From Acidithiobacillus ferrooxidans ATCC 23270 (GTDB lineage: Bacteria; Pseudomonadota; Gammaproteobacteria; Acidithiobacillales; Acidithiobacillaceae): a stretch of DNA of 64,000 nucleotides. Positions 9,395 to 18,761 of this stretch are shown here, piece by piece. The position numbers and the translations under genes are program-made. The stretch lies in NCBI RefSeq assembly GCF_000021485.1, contig NC_011761.1:2138001-2202000 (forward strand), given 5' to 3'. Under the pieces are notes generated by a model. It was not told the DNA's origin and ran no database searches. It was given only the letters and a program-made list of their open reading frames with translations. Each line of letters opens with the position of its first letter. The first letter of the stretch is position 1.

Positions 9395-9426
9395 GCCACA
9401 TATTTTAAAGCGCCACATAATGGTAT
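9395..9426 (-). repeat. RIT right terminal inverted repeat (32 bp)
   Basis: This perfect reverse complement of 6013-6044 includes the GGTAT at 9422-9426 that is shared with the host gene and duplicated at the left border. Confidence 0.85.
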
Positions 9427-10268
9427 GGACTATAAGGCAGTGTCGTCTGATGCAGCACCCCCAGCAGGGCCAGTCCGTTGGTGGTTTCCTCGGCCACCAT
9501 GGCGGCGCCATTGTCGGTCATCAGCGCCCGTGGCAGGCCGCGCTTCATAAAGGCCTGGCAGAGGCCGTGGATGAGGCTCTCGGCGGTTTCGTCCAGATAC
9601 CATTGCAGGTGGCAGAGCAGCCGCGAGTGATCGTCGATGATCCCCAGCAGCATGGGTGTCTCCCAGGCGCCAGCACGGGTCAGCACCTGGCGGGAGCCAT
9701 GGTGGAAATCCAGATGCCAGAGGGCGGCGGTATGTTCTACCTCATAGCTGCGCACTTCCAGGCGTTCCAGACGATCACGGGCGGCGATAGCGCCGGCGGT
9801 GGCGCGTTTCGGTCGCGACTGCCGGAACAGGCCCTGTGCCTGGAGATAGCGGCGGATCGTCGGGTAGGACGGAAGCGTCACATCCTGCCCCTGCAGGGCA
9901 GCCTTCAGATTGTCGTAGTGCAACTGGGCTGTCCAGCCCGGATGCTCCCGATATTGGATGGTCAGCGTCTCGATCGCCAGCGGCGTCAGACTCGGGAACT
10001 GGCCGACGTTACTGCGTAACCGGTTGCGCAGGGGGAGGACCGGATTCTCTGCCGCGCGTACCCGGTAATACCAGCGCTCCAGGGTGGAGAATCCAAACTG
10101 GACCGGTTCCCCGGTGAGCGGATGGCGCCAGATCCGGGCGGCCAGCGCCTCCAGTGCCGGAGCGAGTTCTCCCGGAGCGGGTGGTGCCGCCAGCAAGGGG
10201 CCAATGATCGCAAAGCGCAATAGCGCCCAGCGATCCCGTTGGGGGGAGTCGATACGGGTCTTCATCAT
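9422..10268 (-). pseudogene. DDE integrase-type transposase, 5' part, split by RIT element
   Basis: This is the first 280 or so codons of an integrase-core (rve, IS481-like) transposase on the minus strand. The catalytic domain shows the first Asp in W-H-L-D-F-H-H-G and the second in M-T-D-N-G-A-A-M. Translation then runs T-L-P-Y-S-P-Y into the RIT inverted repeat. The missing end, including the catalytic Glu, is at 5755-5987. It lies 130 bases downstream of the DUF6431-like gene and the two are taken as one IS. Rejoined, the protein would be about 360 residues. Confidence 0.85.
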
Positions 10269-10398
10269 TCAGTCTCCAGAGGGGGTGCTGCCCAGGGCAA
10301 CACGGGAGACCCAGCTTACAAACCCTCAGTCAGGGTGACACTTGCCAAGTTCTGCGGGAAATCTGCAACCCTCATTCCGTTTGATGTTTACCCCTGGT

Positions 10399-10989
10399 TT
10401 ACCTCTGGCGGATCGTCAGCGGCGTGAGCAGCGCCAAACCGTCCAGCACGGCGGCTATGGGTGGACCCGCAAACCGGGCCAGCAGGCTGAGTGGCAGATC
10501 TTCCCGGTGGACCGGCGGCAGATAGCAGGCGACTTCCGCCTTCCAGAGGGAGGTCAGCGGGAAGTCCTGCTTCCACCAGTCTCGCCAGCGTCGCAGGGTG
10601 CGGCCGGGCACGTCGAGCAAAGCGCAAACCTCCTGGGCACCCGGTGTTCTGGCGGTCAGCCGTCCGGCCATCAGCAGGATCACCAGGGCCAAATAGACCC
10701 GGCGCCCGAGAAACCGCACGGAGGGTGACGTTCTGCGCTTGCGGCAGTGGCTACAGCAGAAGCTGAAGCGCGAGGCGTACGGCATTCTGAAATCCCGTAA
10801 ACAGCCTCTGGGCTTGCGAGGGTAGTCCGCCCGATGCCACTTCCCACCACAGACACACCGAATGCCCCTGGATTCTTCGGCAAGGGCTTCATCAACGCGG
10901 TACAACCACTGAAATATTTTGGGATCATGCAGAAGGTTATGGCACACTGACGGGGTCCTTTTCTTGGTCGGAAAGTGACACTCCCCCAA
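10399..10989 (-). CDS. DUF6431-like helix-turn-helix protein, accessory ORF of the IS
   Basis: This 196-residue protein has two zinc-ribbon-like Cys clusters (I-R-C-V-C-G-G-K-W-H and F-C-C-S-H-C-R-K-R-R), then the motif S-V-R-F-L-G-R-R-V-Y-L-A typical of the DUF6431 family. A helix-turn-helix follows (E-V-C-A-L-L-D-V-P-G-R-T-L-R-R-W-R-D-W-W). The gene precedes a DDE transposase on the same strand, an arrangement I recall for this family, so a DNA-binding role in transposition is inferred. The family name rests on recalled motifs, not on a search. Confidence 0.65.
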   Translation of the reverse strand: MGECHFPTKKRTPSVCHNLLHDPKIFQWLYRVDEALAEESRGIRCVCGGKWHRADYPRKPRGCLRDFRMPYASRFSFCCSHCRKRRTSPSVRFLGRRVYLALVILLMAGRLTARTPGAQEVCALLDVPGRTLRRWRDWWKQDFPLTSLWKAEVACYLPPVHREDLPLSLLARFAGPPIAAVLDGLALLTPLTIRQR

Positions 10990-11069
10990 CAGGCGCGTTT
11001 GTTCAAGTTCTTCGAGGGGGTTTACCCCCAGCCCCTCACGCTACGTGACCGTCAGCGTATCCAAAGCCA

Positions 11070-12077
11070 TCAATATCTCTGACCGTACTCAATAACCCCG
11101 TGCAGCCATAGCCTCGGTTTGCTCTCGATCGGCAGGATGACCGTCTGAATGCCATTGCCCTGCCGCAACTCGCGCAAGTGGTAAGCATCCTCCAGCTTTG
11201 CCGCTTCCACCTGCTGAAGAAATGCGATTTCAGGCCAGGCCGGAGGAGGCGTAGGTCGCATCGCCAAAACCTCCTCACGATGTTCCTTCCAGAGCAGTCG
11301 GACCCGCGCGTATAGCGGCGACTTTCCCATGGCTTGAAGTTGGTAAACGGCATCCGGTTCGAAGGGGTCCTTGACCTGGGGAAGACGAAACCCGGATCCC
11401 GCCAGTTCGCGTTCTATACGTTCCGCGAACTCCTTGCGGCCGACTTGTCGAAGCGACGCTACCACACGGCTTATCCCCAGCCCACTGGTCTCTACCAACA
11501 CCGCGATGGCCCCGGGATCTGCAAGCGTACCGAGCACAATCTGAATTTCTTTTTGCCAGGTTTGATAAAGCCTGGGTGGGAGCTTGATCAGACAGTAAGG
11601 TAGGGACATACATCGCAGGCCATCGATCAGGACAACCTGTTCTTCGGTGGGCATGGATTTTTGTCCGGGATACATCACCAAGCTATGCCCAAAGACCAGA
11701 TCCTGAATCTGACTTTGGTTGACACCCAGAAGCACTTGGATCTGCCGTGGGATAACATTGCATTGGGAATGCCGTAGCAAGGAGGATTCCGCTGATAAGC
11801 AATATTGAGCGCCAAATCGATCTTCCAGGTAGTACGCCAGATATTCCCAGAAGTTTGCGTAAAACAGCGTGCTGTCGCCCTGGTGAGCACCCGGGTCTGA
11901 AACGAAGTACCACCCCTTGAGGATTTCCCGCAGAAAGCCCTTCTCTAGGAGTAAAACTCGCGTGGCATTCTTGATCTGTTGGCCGCGAACGACACCTTGG
12001 GTTGGCCCGATCTTGGCGTGCAGCTCTTCCAAGGCTAGGGCCAACTTTGTTGCTTCGCTTCGTTTCGGTCGCGCCAT
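11070..12077 (-). pseudogene. Fic-family protein, N-terminal winged-helix part, Fic domain lost
   Basis: The N-terminal half matches the AbiEi-like winged-helix and linker region found in front of some bacterial Fic proteins (K-G-W-Y-F-V-S-D-P, F-W-E-Y-L-A-Y-Y-L-E-D-R-F-G, C-L-S-A-E-S-S-L). Full-length relatives continue with the inhibitory and AMP-transferring Fic domain (HPFxxGNGR). Here the protein ends at residue 335 after E-D-A-Y-H with no Fic motif, and IS DNA begins nearby, so the effector domain has been lost. What remains could still bind DNA or act as an antitoxin-like regulator. The gene starts at ATG 12077 with AT-rich promoter-like DNA upstream. Confidence 0.6.
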
Positions 12078-12520
12078 TCGATCGTCCCATATGTTTTGGT
12101 TAATTTAATATACATGTTTTATTTAATTTAATAAAGAGTTTTTCAGTTGAAACAGGGGTTAACTCCCATATTCTACCTCGTAGTAACCCCTTCCTGAACG
12201 GTCCACAGGGCCACCCACCCCCTGGCGAGCCGGGCATGAGCTGTACTGCAGGGGCACACAGCGGGGGGGGGGGGGGGGGCGCCTCGGATTTATGCTTAAT
12301 TATCCATCGTTGCGTAATTTATCGGTTTGGCGATAATTGTGCGTAAGGTGGTTCAAGATCGCAGCGAAACCCAATGGTTCCCGCCGAATTGCCCCAGAGT
12401 TGGCCTACCGGGCACTGCTCGTGCCAGACGTTGAGGAGGTCAGGGTCACTCATCCTAAATTCGGCAGTTACCTCTGCTGATTTGACAGGATTCCTTTGAT
12501 AGGATTGGTTTTTCCCTGTA
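12078..12520. other. Intergenic region with a 17-G homopolymer
   Basis: No gene is seen. The left part (12090-12140) is AT-rich and probably holds the promoter of the Fic-like gene. A run of 17 G residues lies at 12263-12279. Bases 12300-12520 may be the degraded start of the IS1380-like element that follows, but I cannot show this. Confidence 0.5.
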
Positions 12521-13612
12521 ATGGAGGCTCACCCTGTGGGTGATGACGAAAATCGGCCGCAAAAGGCCATTCCTGCGACAGTAAAGGCCATGGTCGTGGA
12601 CACCCGGAGTGGTCGTATTCAGGTGTATCCTGGGATCAAGAATCGGCAGCCACCCCCTTTGGTCAGCTGGTATTCTTTGCCGAGTTTCAGGAAATCAGCG
12701 GTTTGTTTTCTGCTGCTGGATGTGGAAGTCACGGCTGGCAACACCACGGCCTCCAACCATGCCCAACCAGGGCTGAACCGCGTACTGGACTCCCTAAGTG
12801 CTGAACAGCGCCCTTATCTGGTACGTGGCGACTGTGGTCTTGGCAATGATGCCGTCATTCGCGAGATGGAGACCCGGCAGCAGCCCTACCTCTTCAAATT
12901 GCGTCAAACGCCTATTGCAGCGAGCATTTACCCGCCGCGACTGGATGAACGCCGGACAAAGCTGGGAAGACCGCAAGGACAGCATTCAACTTGCCGGGTG
13001 GCAGCAGAGCCATCGGGTGGTTATTCTCCGGCGTTTGCTGAAGCAAAACCTGATTGCCACCCAGGAACAGCAGGGCCAACTGGAATTTGCTTTCGTGGAC
13101 CGGCGCCAGACCAAAGTCTACGAATACGCCGTGCTGGTGACGGATCTCACAGAAAGTATTCTGGGCATCGCGCAGCTGTACCGGGACCGGGCGGATGCGG
13201 AGAACGGTTTTGACGAGCTGAAGAATCAGTGGGGCTGGGCGGGTACAGCACCCGTGATCTGGCGCGTTGCCGACTCTCCGCCCGCGCCGTGGGGCTGATC
13301 TACAATTGGTGGAGCTGGTATACCCGACTGGCCTTTCCGGAATCCCGGCGAGAGGCCATCACCAGCCGTCCATTGCTGCTGTCCGCCATAGGCCGAAGCA
13401 CGAAACACGCTGGACAGGCCCAGCTTTACCTGACGCCCATGCATGCCGCGCAGAAAAAGGTTGAACGCGGAATTGAGAATATCCGCCGAGGCTTACGGGC
13501 TGTTCGCCAGACTGCGGAGCGGTTGCTGGGGCACCAGCCATGGGACCTCCTCGTGCGCTACATCGTCGCCCAATTACCCAATCACCGTGGTTACCAGATG
13601 GGGCGATTCCTG
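12521..13612 (+). pseudogene. IS1380/IS4-like transposase, frameshifted remnant
   Basis: Transposase similarity runs through three reading frames. The first part holds L-D-V-E-V-T-A-G-N-T-T-A-S, then R-G-D-C-G-L-G-N-D-A-V (a catalytic Asp region) and Q-P-Y-L-F-K-L-R-Q-T (12521-12920). A second frame gives D-W-M-N-A-G-Q-S-W-E-D-R-K and R-A-D-A-E-N-G-F-D-E-L-K-N-Q-W-G-W, holding the catalytic Glu (12930-13240). A third gives Y-N-W-W-S-W-Y-T-R-L-A-F-P and R-H-A-G-Q-like C-terminal motifs (13290-13600). At least two frameshifts make it inactive. It truncates an IS30 remnant on its right. Confidence 0.8.
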
Positions 13613-13670
13613 TTCTGGCCGGGCCGTAACTGCTTTTTTAGGTTCAACAGCCTGCACAGGCCGCGCCGCC

Positions 13671-13866
13671 GATGCGTCTGCGCCCAATCCCGACCACGGA
13701 CGGCATCGTAGCTTTGCCTGGTGCCGCCACGACGGCACTCCCTACTCAGAGTGCCGGGACTACGATTCATGATCCTGGACAAGGCTCTCAAGCTCTGCCC
13801 AGCATTCAGTCCTCTCTGCAGATGATTCCGCTCATCCACACTCAACTGATGGTACCTTTCGCCCAT
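13671..13866 (-). pseudogene. IS30-family transposase, N-terminal fragment
   Basis: From the ATG at 13866 the minus strand encodes M-G-E-R-Y-H-Q-L-S-V-D-E-R and R-A-L-S-R-I-M-N-R-S-P-G-T-L-S-R-E. This is the conserved N-terminal helix-turn-helix of IS30 transposases. Similarity ends near 13671, where the IS1380-like remnant begins. The catalytic domain is absent. Confidence 0.8.
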
Positions 13867-14181
13867 CTTCCACCTCCGGCCCCATTGGACCATAGGTGTT
13901 GCATGTATGAACGTCCCCGGTTTTGCAAGATGCCGTAGATGTAGGTTTGGTTCGACTGCAAACATGTATCCGGCCTGTTGATGGGCTTAGTGTCCTGGCC
14001 CCAATGGACTATCCGCGTATCTGGTCCTCATCACTTCACAGGCTTTTTTACTTCATTCTTGAGCGCGCCCCGGATGTTTACAATTATGCCGATATTTGCT
14101 ACGCTACCTCATATTATCTTTATGATTATATTGATTAACTATAGTTGTTTACACATTTTTCCATACACAAGAGTTCATGTC

Positions 14182-14373
14182 ATGAAAAGCCCGCTCGCTT
14201 TATATCGCGCCTTCAGGGCGGCCAATGTCCCTGACGACATCGCCAGGGACGCTGCCTATGCTGTGAGCGCTGATCTAAAAGCCATGATCGGTCAGTTCGT
14301 AATCGAGCAGAATCTTGATGTTGCCAATGCCAGGATTGGCCTGGCAGGGAAAAGCCGCTCCGCGGATGCATGA
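14182..14373 (+). CDS. Small hypothetical protein (63 aa)
   Basis: This short ORF starts at ATG 14182, after a strongly AT-rich stretch that could hold a promoter. It encodes a mainly helical 63-residue protein, M-K-S-P-L-A-L-Y-R-A-F-R-A-A-N-V-P with many Ala residues, without signal peptide or membrane segment. I do not recognise the family. There is no strong ribosome-binding site. The 315 bases to its left (13867-14181) hold no gene, only two similar GGCCCCAWTGGACYAT blocks at about 13877 and 13999. Confidence 0.45.
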   Translation: MKSPLALYRAFRAANVPDDIARDAAYAVSADLKAMIGQFVIEQNLDVANARIGLAGKSRSADA

Positions 14374-14861
14374 GTTCAAAAACCTTGCAAAAGCGACACA
14401 TGAGATACGGGCTCCCAGGGTTCAAGGAGGACCGCTAAAAAATACGGAAACGTCACCTATTCTGATAGGCTTTCTGGCCAAACTTGAGGCGGTGGGATTC
14501 TGACTACCCTGCCGCAGCAGTCGCGATACCAATTGCGAACGCATGGCAACATCGCTTTTTTTCGCATTGATTGCGGCAATAGCGGAACAGCAGCCAGTCC
14601 TGGGGTAAAAAGACCTGCTATTATACCAACCCCCCATTTTCCCCTTTGCAAAGGAGGCCATGTCGGCGCAAAAAGTCCGCCGCCGCCATTGACCCCCGTT
14701 TTTCATGTTACTACAATAAGTTCGATAGTGAGACGCATATGTTGGGATGAGCGGAGACGCCAATCCAATCTACTGGCTCAAAAGCCATTCTCCGACGCGG
14801 GGCTCCTGATCATGTCATCGGCTGAATACAACTTGAGCATGCCAAGTTCCACGGTGGTCTT
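14374..14861. other. Gene-free region before the DUF6880 gene
   Basis: No convincing coding region is seen on either strand. It probably contains the promoter of the DUF6880/primase-helicase pair, but no clear -35/-10 pair could be picked out. Confidence 0.45.
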
Positions 14862-16262
14862 GTGACCGTGTTTTCCCCCATGACCGATGCAGACCTCAGG
14901 ATAACGCCCGAGGACAAGGAGACCCGGCTCATTGGGCTAGGCGCAGAACACTTGGCGAGGTCCCTTGTGCTCATGGCTGCGGAGAACCCTTCGGTCAGCG
15001 AGTGGGTGGAATGCCTGATTGCCACCCCCACCGAGGCGTTGCAAAAATACCGGAGTAAGCTCAAGCAGATGAAGGACTTTGACGGCTTCATCCCTTGGTC
15101 TGAAGCTTCGGCTTTCGCCCACGAGGTGGGCGCGGTACTGGACCTTCTGCGGCAAGGGGCACCTGATCCCTGTAGTGGCGCTGCTCTGGTGGGCGAATTT
15201 TTTGCTTTGGACAAGGTGCTCATCGAGCGATGCGACGATTCGAATGGCTCCCTTGGTGACGTTTTCCGCGAGGATGCCACGCAACTCTTCGTCGAATATG
15301 CCCGCGATTGTTCTCATAAGGAGGCTATGGCGGATTTAACCGCGAAAATTCTCAAAGAAGATGACTACGGCGTACGGGGTGAGTTGCTCCAGACGGCCAG
15401 CCAGTTCTTGCCCGCTGATCAACTGCGGAAGCTGATCGCGCGGTATCAGGCCCAGGCGGACACAGCAGTTGACGAATACCGTCGCCGCGATCACCTGCGC
15501 GGGGTGGAATCCCTGGCGCGCCAGTTGGGTGACGCCCCTTTGTTTGAAAAAACCCGCATCGCCGCCTGGGGGGACCCTTCTCCCGCCGCGTGTCTGGACA
15601 TCGGCCGGGTGTACTTCAAATGCGATGATCTCGACAATGCCCGTTCGTGGCTGGAGCGGGTCCCTCCAGATGAGTGTAGGGAATCCGTTCAGCGGGATGA
15701 ACTGCTTCTCACGATCTATCCACGTCAAGGATGCGGAAATCTTGCGATTCCTGTGGCTTGGCGGGTTTTTCGAAGACACCGCAATACCAACACCCTGGAT
15801 GTGCTGATCGCCCTTCTCGGGGAATCAGAGCGGGGGAATGTTATCGCCGAAGAGACGGCCAAGCTATTGGCAAGTCCCCAGTTCATTCTCGACAATGCGC
15901 AATTTTTGCTGCAGGTTGGGAGCCTGGACGACGCGGAGCAGTATGTGCTCACCCACGTCACAGCGATCAACGGTGATCACTACTGGGGGTTGCAGGATCT
16001 CGCTGAGGAACTTTTGGCAGCGGATCGTAACCTTGCCGCCTGCGTGATTTACCGTGCTCTGGTGGAATCCATCCTTCACCGCGGCAAACCCAAAACCTAC
16101 CACCATGGCGTCCACTATTTACAGAAACTGGATCTTTTAGCAGCGCGCGTTTCTCGCTGGGGCGATTGGGAAGATCACACGGCCTATAAGCAACGCCTTT
16201 ATCAGGAACACCAGAGAAAATACAAGTTTTGGGGGACCTATACCGGTAAATACGGATCATAG
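14862..16262 (+). CDS. DUF6880 family protein, first gene of primase-helicase pair
   Basis: This 466-residue alpha-helical protein shows the DUF6880 signature F-F-A-L-D-K-V-L-I-E-R-C-D-D-S-N-G-S-L-G-D-V-F near residue 115. It continues with solenoid-like helical repeats (D-Y-G-V-R-G-E-L-L; R-S-W-L-E-R-V-P-P; L-D-D-A-E-Q-Y-V-L) that look TPR-like. No enzyme motif is visible. The start is GTG 14862 or ATG 14880. The stop is only 9 bases before the primase-helicase start, so the two are almost certainly one operon. A scaffold, sensor or regulator role for the partner is inference. The family name is from recalled motifs. Confidence 0.7.
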   Translation: MTVFSPMTDADLRITPEDKETRLIGLGAEHLARSLVLMAAENPSVSEWVECLIATPTEALQKYRSKLKQMKDFDGFIPWSEASAFAHEVGAVLDLLRQGAPDPCSGAALVGEFFALDKVLIERCDDSNGSLGDVFREDATQLFVEYARDCSHKEAMADLTAKILKEDDYGVRGELLQTASQFLPADQLRKLIARYQAQADTAVDEYRRRDHLRGVESLARQLGDAPLFEKTRIAAWGDPSPAACLDIGRVYFKCDDLDNARSWLERVPPDECRESVQRDELLLTIYPRQGCGNLAIPVAWRVFRRHRNTNTLDVLIALLGESERGNVIAEETAKLLASPQFILDNAQFLLQVGSLDDAEQYVLTHVTAINGDHYWGLQDLAEELLAADRNLAACVIYRALVESILHRGKPKTYHHGVHYLQKLDLLAARVSRWGDWEDHTAYKQRLYQEHQRKYKFWGTYTGKYGS

Positions 16263-16271
16263 GCATCGCCC

Positions 16272-18701
16272 ATGAAATCCTCGACGCCACAAAATCCTCA
16301 CCTTGACGCTCCAGCCAGTACGATAGGCGAACAGGATTCGTTCGCGGCGTTAGGGGAGGAAAACGCCCGCCTGGTCGCGTTGCTGGAATCGCATGGTATC
16401 GCGTGGCGTCTACCGCCTGAGCCAACGCCGCCCGTGCCGGAGTCAGCCCCCTCCCATTTTTCAGCCGAGGCAAAGGTGGCGCTGTTTCGTCGGCTATTTC
16501 GTGGGCGAACAGATGTCTATCCCGTCCGCTGGGAGAGCAAGAGTACGGGTAAGTCGGGATACGCGCCGGCCTGCGCCAATGAGTGGCGCCCCGGAGTGTG
16601 CGACAAGCCGCGCATCAAGTGCGGGGAATGTGGTAATCGGCGGCTGTCTCCGCTGTCCGATTCGGTCATCTACGGTCATTTGCTCGGCAAGCATACGGTC
16701 GGCGTCTATTCCTTGCTGGAAGATGACACGTGCACCTTTCTCGCCGTCGATTTCGATGAGGCCGAGTGGCAGGACGATGCCCGCGCTTTCGTGCATTCTT
16801 GCGAAGCACTCAGCGTCCCAGCGGCCCTGGAGATTTCGCGTTCCGGGCAGGGCGCACATGTCTGGGTATTTTTTGCCCACAAGGTGGCCGCACGAGACGC
16901 ACGTCGCCTGGGTACGGCCATCATCAGCCATACCTGTGCGCGCACTCGGCAACTGAAGCTGAATTCCTATGACCGACTGTTTCCCAATCAGGACACGATG
17001 CCCAAGGGTGGTTTTGGTAACCTGATCGCCCTGCCGCTGCAGAAAAAGCCGCGCGAGACGGGCTGTAGCGTATTCGTCGATACCGACCTGCGTCCGTACC
17101 CTGATCAATGGGCTTTCCTGGCATCCATCCAGCCGATGGCGCCGCAGGATATCGAGCCCACCATCCTACGCGCCACGGATGGGACCCATCCGTTGGACGT
17201 CACCTTTATTGATGAAGAAGACCTGGCGACGCCGTGGACGCGTTCAACGCCAGCAATAACGAAGTTATCCGGGGCAATGCCAAAGACGCTCAGGTTAACA
17301 TTGGGCAATCTCCTCTACTTCGAGAAAGCCCAATTGCCCCCGCCACTGGCCAACCGCTTGATTCGCCTTGCCGCGTTCCAGAATCCAGAGTTCTACAAGG
17401 CGCAGGCGATGCGGATGTCGGTGTGGGACAAACCGCGCGTCATCGGCTGTGCAGAAAACTATCCGCAGCACATCGCCCTGCCGCGCGGCTGCCTCGACGC
17501 CGCGCAGGAATTGCTACGCGACAACGGCATCCGCTGCGAACTGCGTGACAAGCGGGTTCCCGGTGAACCCATCGACGTACATTTCGTTGGCACATTGCGC
17601 CTTGATCAAGAGGCGGCTATCACCGCGATGCTGAGCCACGACGCGGGCGTATTGTGTGCGCCCACCGCCTTCGGCAAAACCGTCGTGGCGGCCGCAATGA
17701 TCGCCCGGCATGGCGTAAACACCCTGGTGCTGGTACATCGCACCGAATTGCTCAAGCAGTGGCAGGAGCGGCTGCAGTCGTTCCTCGGCGTGAGCAAGGG
17801 CGTGGTTGGCACAATTGGTGGTGGTAAAGCCAAGTCCACCGGCCAGATCGACATTGCCGTCATGCAGTCGCTGTCACGCCATGGTGAGGTAAATCCCATC
17901 GTCGAGAACTACGGTCACATCGTTGTGGATGAATGTCACCACGTCGGCGCGGCGTCTTTTGACGCCATCCTGAAGCGGGTCAAAGCGAAATATGTGCTCG
18001 GCCTGACCGCCACGCCGATTCGCCGTGATGGTCAGCAGCCCATCATCTTCATGCAGTGCGGACCGATTCGATATACGGCCGCGAAACCAGCCAGTGCCCC
18101 ACATGATCTCGCGGTGATACCACGATTTTTTCATTCGCGCATCGACCTGCTGCCCGAAGCCGGGATTCAGGAGGTGTTCCGGCACCTTGCCAATGACCAG
18201 GCCCGGACGGGTGCCATTGCGACTGCGATCAAAAACGCTATCGTCCAAGGCCGCAAAGTGCTTGTGCTAACTGAGCGCAGTGAACATCTCGACGCCATTC
18301 GTGCGGCTTTGGGCGGGAAAGTGTCGCCACTATTCGTTCTGCACGGTCGGATGCCCAAAAAGGAGCGTGCTTTGGTCATCGCGGAGCTTGGCGCGCTGCC
18401 ACCGCATGCCCCTCGTGTACTGCTCGCCACCGGCAAGTTGGTCGGGGAAGGATTCGACCATCCGCCACTGGATACGCTGGCCCTGGCAATGCCGGTGTCG
18501 TGGAAAGGCACGTTGCAGCAGTACGCCGGCCGGCTGCACCGGGAGCATGCCACCAAGACCCATGTGCGCATTCTTGACTTCATTGATACCGGGCACCCGG
18601 CACTATTGCGGATGTGGGATAAACGTCAGCGCGGTTACCGGGCGATGGGTTATCGAATAATGGATGAGGGTGCCACTGATTTGTCCATGCCGACACCATG
18701 A
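16272..18701 (+). CDS. TOTE-type archaeo-eukaryotic primase fused to SF2 helicase
   Basis: This 809-residue fusion starts with a short coiled stretch. A Cys-rich segment follows (Cys110, C-G-E-C at 117-120), then an archaeo-eukaryotic primase (AEP) domain. Its metal motif is D-F-D at 160-162, with S-G-Q-G-A-H-V-W at 191-198 and the L-P-L-Q-K-K motif. From about residue 430 there is a DEAD/DEAH-type helicase with Walker A A-P-T-A-F-G-K-T, Walker B D-E-C-H-H, T-A-T-P and motif VI Q-Y-A-G-R-L-H-R. The AEP-helicase fusion is the core of the TOTE conflict systems. It could repair, copy or destroy DNA. A gene pair with the upstream DUF6880 protein and IS-rich surroundings support a defence or mobile-element role. 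All catalytic motifs seem intact. Confidence 0.85.
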   Translation: MKSSTPQNPHLDAPASTIGEQDSFAALGEENARLVALLESHGIAWRLPPEPTPPVPESAPSHFSAEAKVALFRRLFRGRTDVYPVRWESKSTGKSGYAPACANEWRPGVCDKPRIKCGECGNRRLSPLSDSVIYGHLLGKHTVGVYSLLEDDTCTFLAVDFDEAEWQDDARAFVHSCEALSVPAALEISRSGQGAHVWVFFAHKVAARDARRLGTAIISHTCARTRQLKLNSYDRLFPNQDTMPKGGFGNLIALPLQKKPRETGCSVFVDTDLRPYPDQWAFLASIQPMAPQDIEPTILRATDGTHPLDVTFIDEEDLATPWTRSTPAITKLSGAMPKTLRLTLGNLLYFEKAQLPPPLANRLIRLAAFQNPEFYKAQAMRMSVWDKPRVIGCAENYPQHIALPRGCLDAAQELLRDNGIRCELRDKRVPGEPIDVHFVGTLRLDQEAAITAMLSHDAGVLCAPTAFGKTVVAAAMIARHGVNTLVLVHRTELLKQWQERLQSFLGVSKGVVGTIGGGKAKSTGQIDIAVMQSLSRHGEVNPIVENYGHIVVDECHHVGAASFDAILKRVKAKYVLGLTATPIRRDGQQPIIFMQCGPIRYTAAKPASAPHDLAVIPRFFHSRIDLLPEAGIQEVFRHLANDQARTGAIATAIKNAIVQGRKVLVLTERSEHLDAIRAALGGKVSPLFVLHGRMPKKERALVIAELGALPPHAPRVLLATGKLVGEGFDHPPLDTLALAMPVSWKGTLQQYAGRLHREHATKTHVRILDFIDTGHPALLRMWDKRQRGYRAMGYRIMDEGATDLSMPTP

Positions 18702-18761
18702 TGAGTGGTCAGTGGAACGTCAGAATGGCAGCGTTATTCTGTCTTCGAAATCAATCGCTTC

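Larger units (their letters stand above)
5993..9421 (+). mobile_element. RIT (Recombinase In Trio) element
   Basis: Three overlapping tyrosine-recombinase genes are bounded by long inverted repeats, the layout of RIT elements. A 32-bp perfect inverted repeat occupies 6013-6044 and 9395-9426 (inner part AAAATATGTGGC and its complement). The direct repeat GGTAT flanks the unit at 5988-5992 and 9422-9426 and may be the target duplication. The left end carries an additional 13-bp perfect palindrome (GGTATTTATGTGG, loop CCGA, complement, 5988-6017). It sits inside a DDE transposase gene that reads through when the element is removed. All three recombinases appear intact, so the element may be functional. 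Confidence 0.8.
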
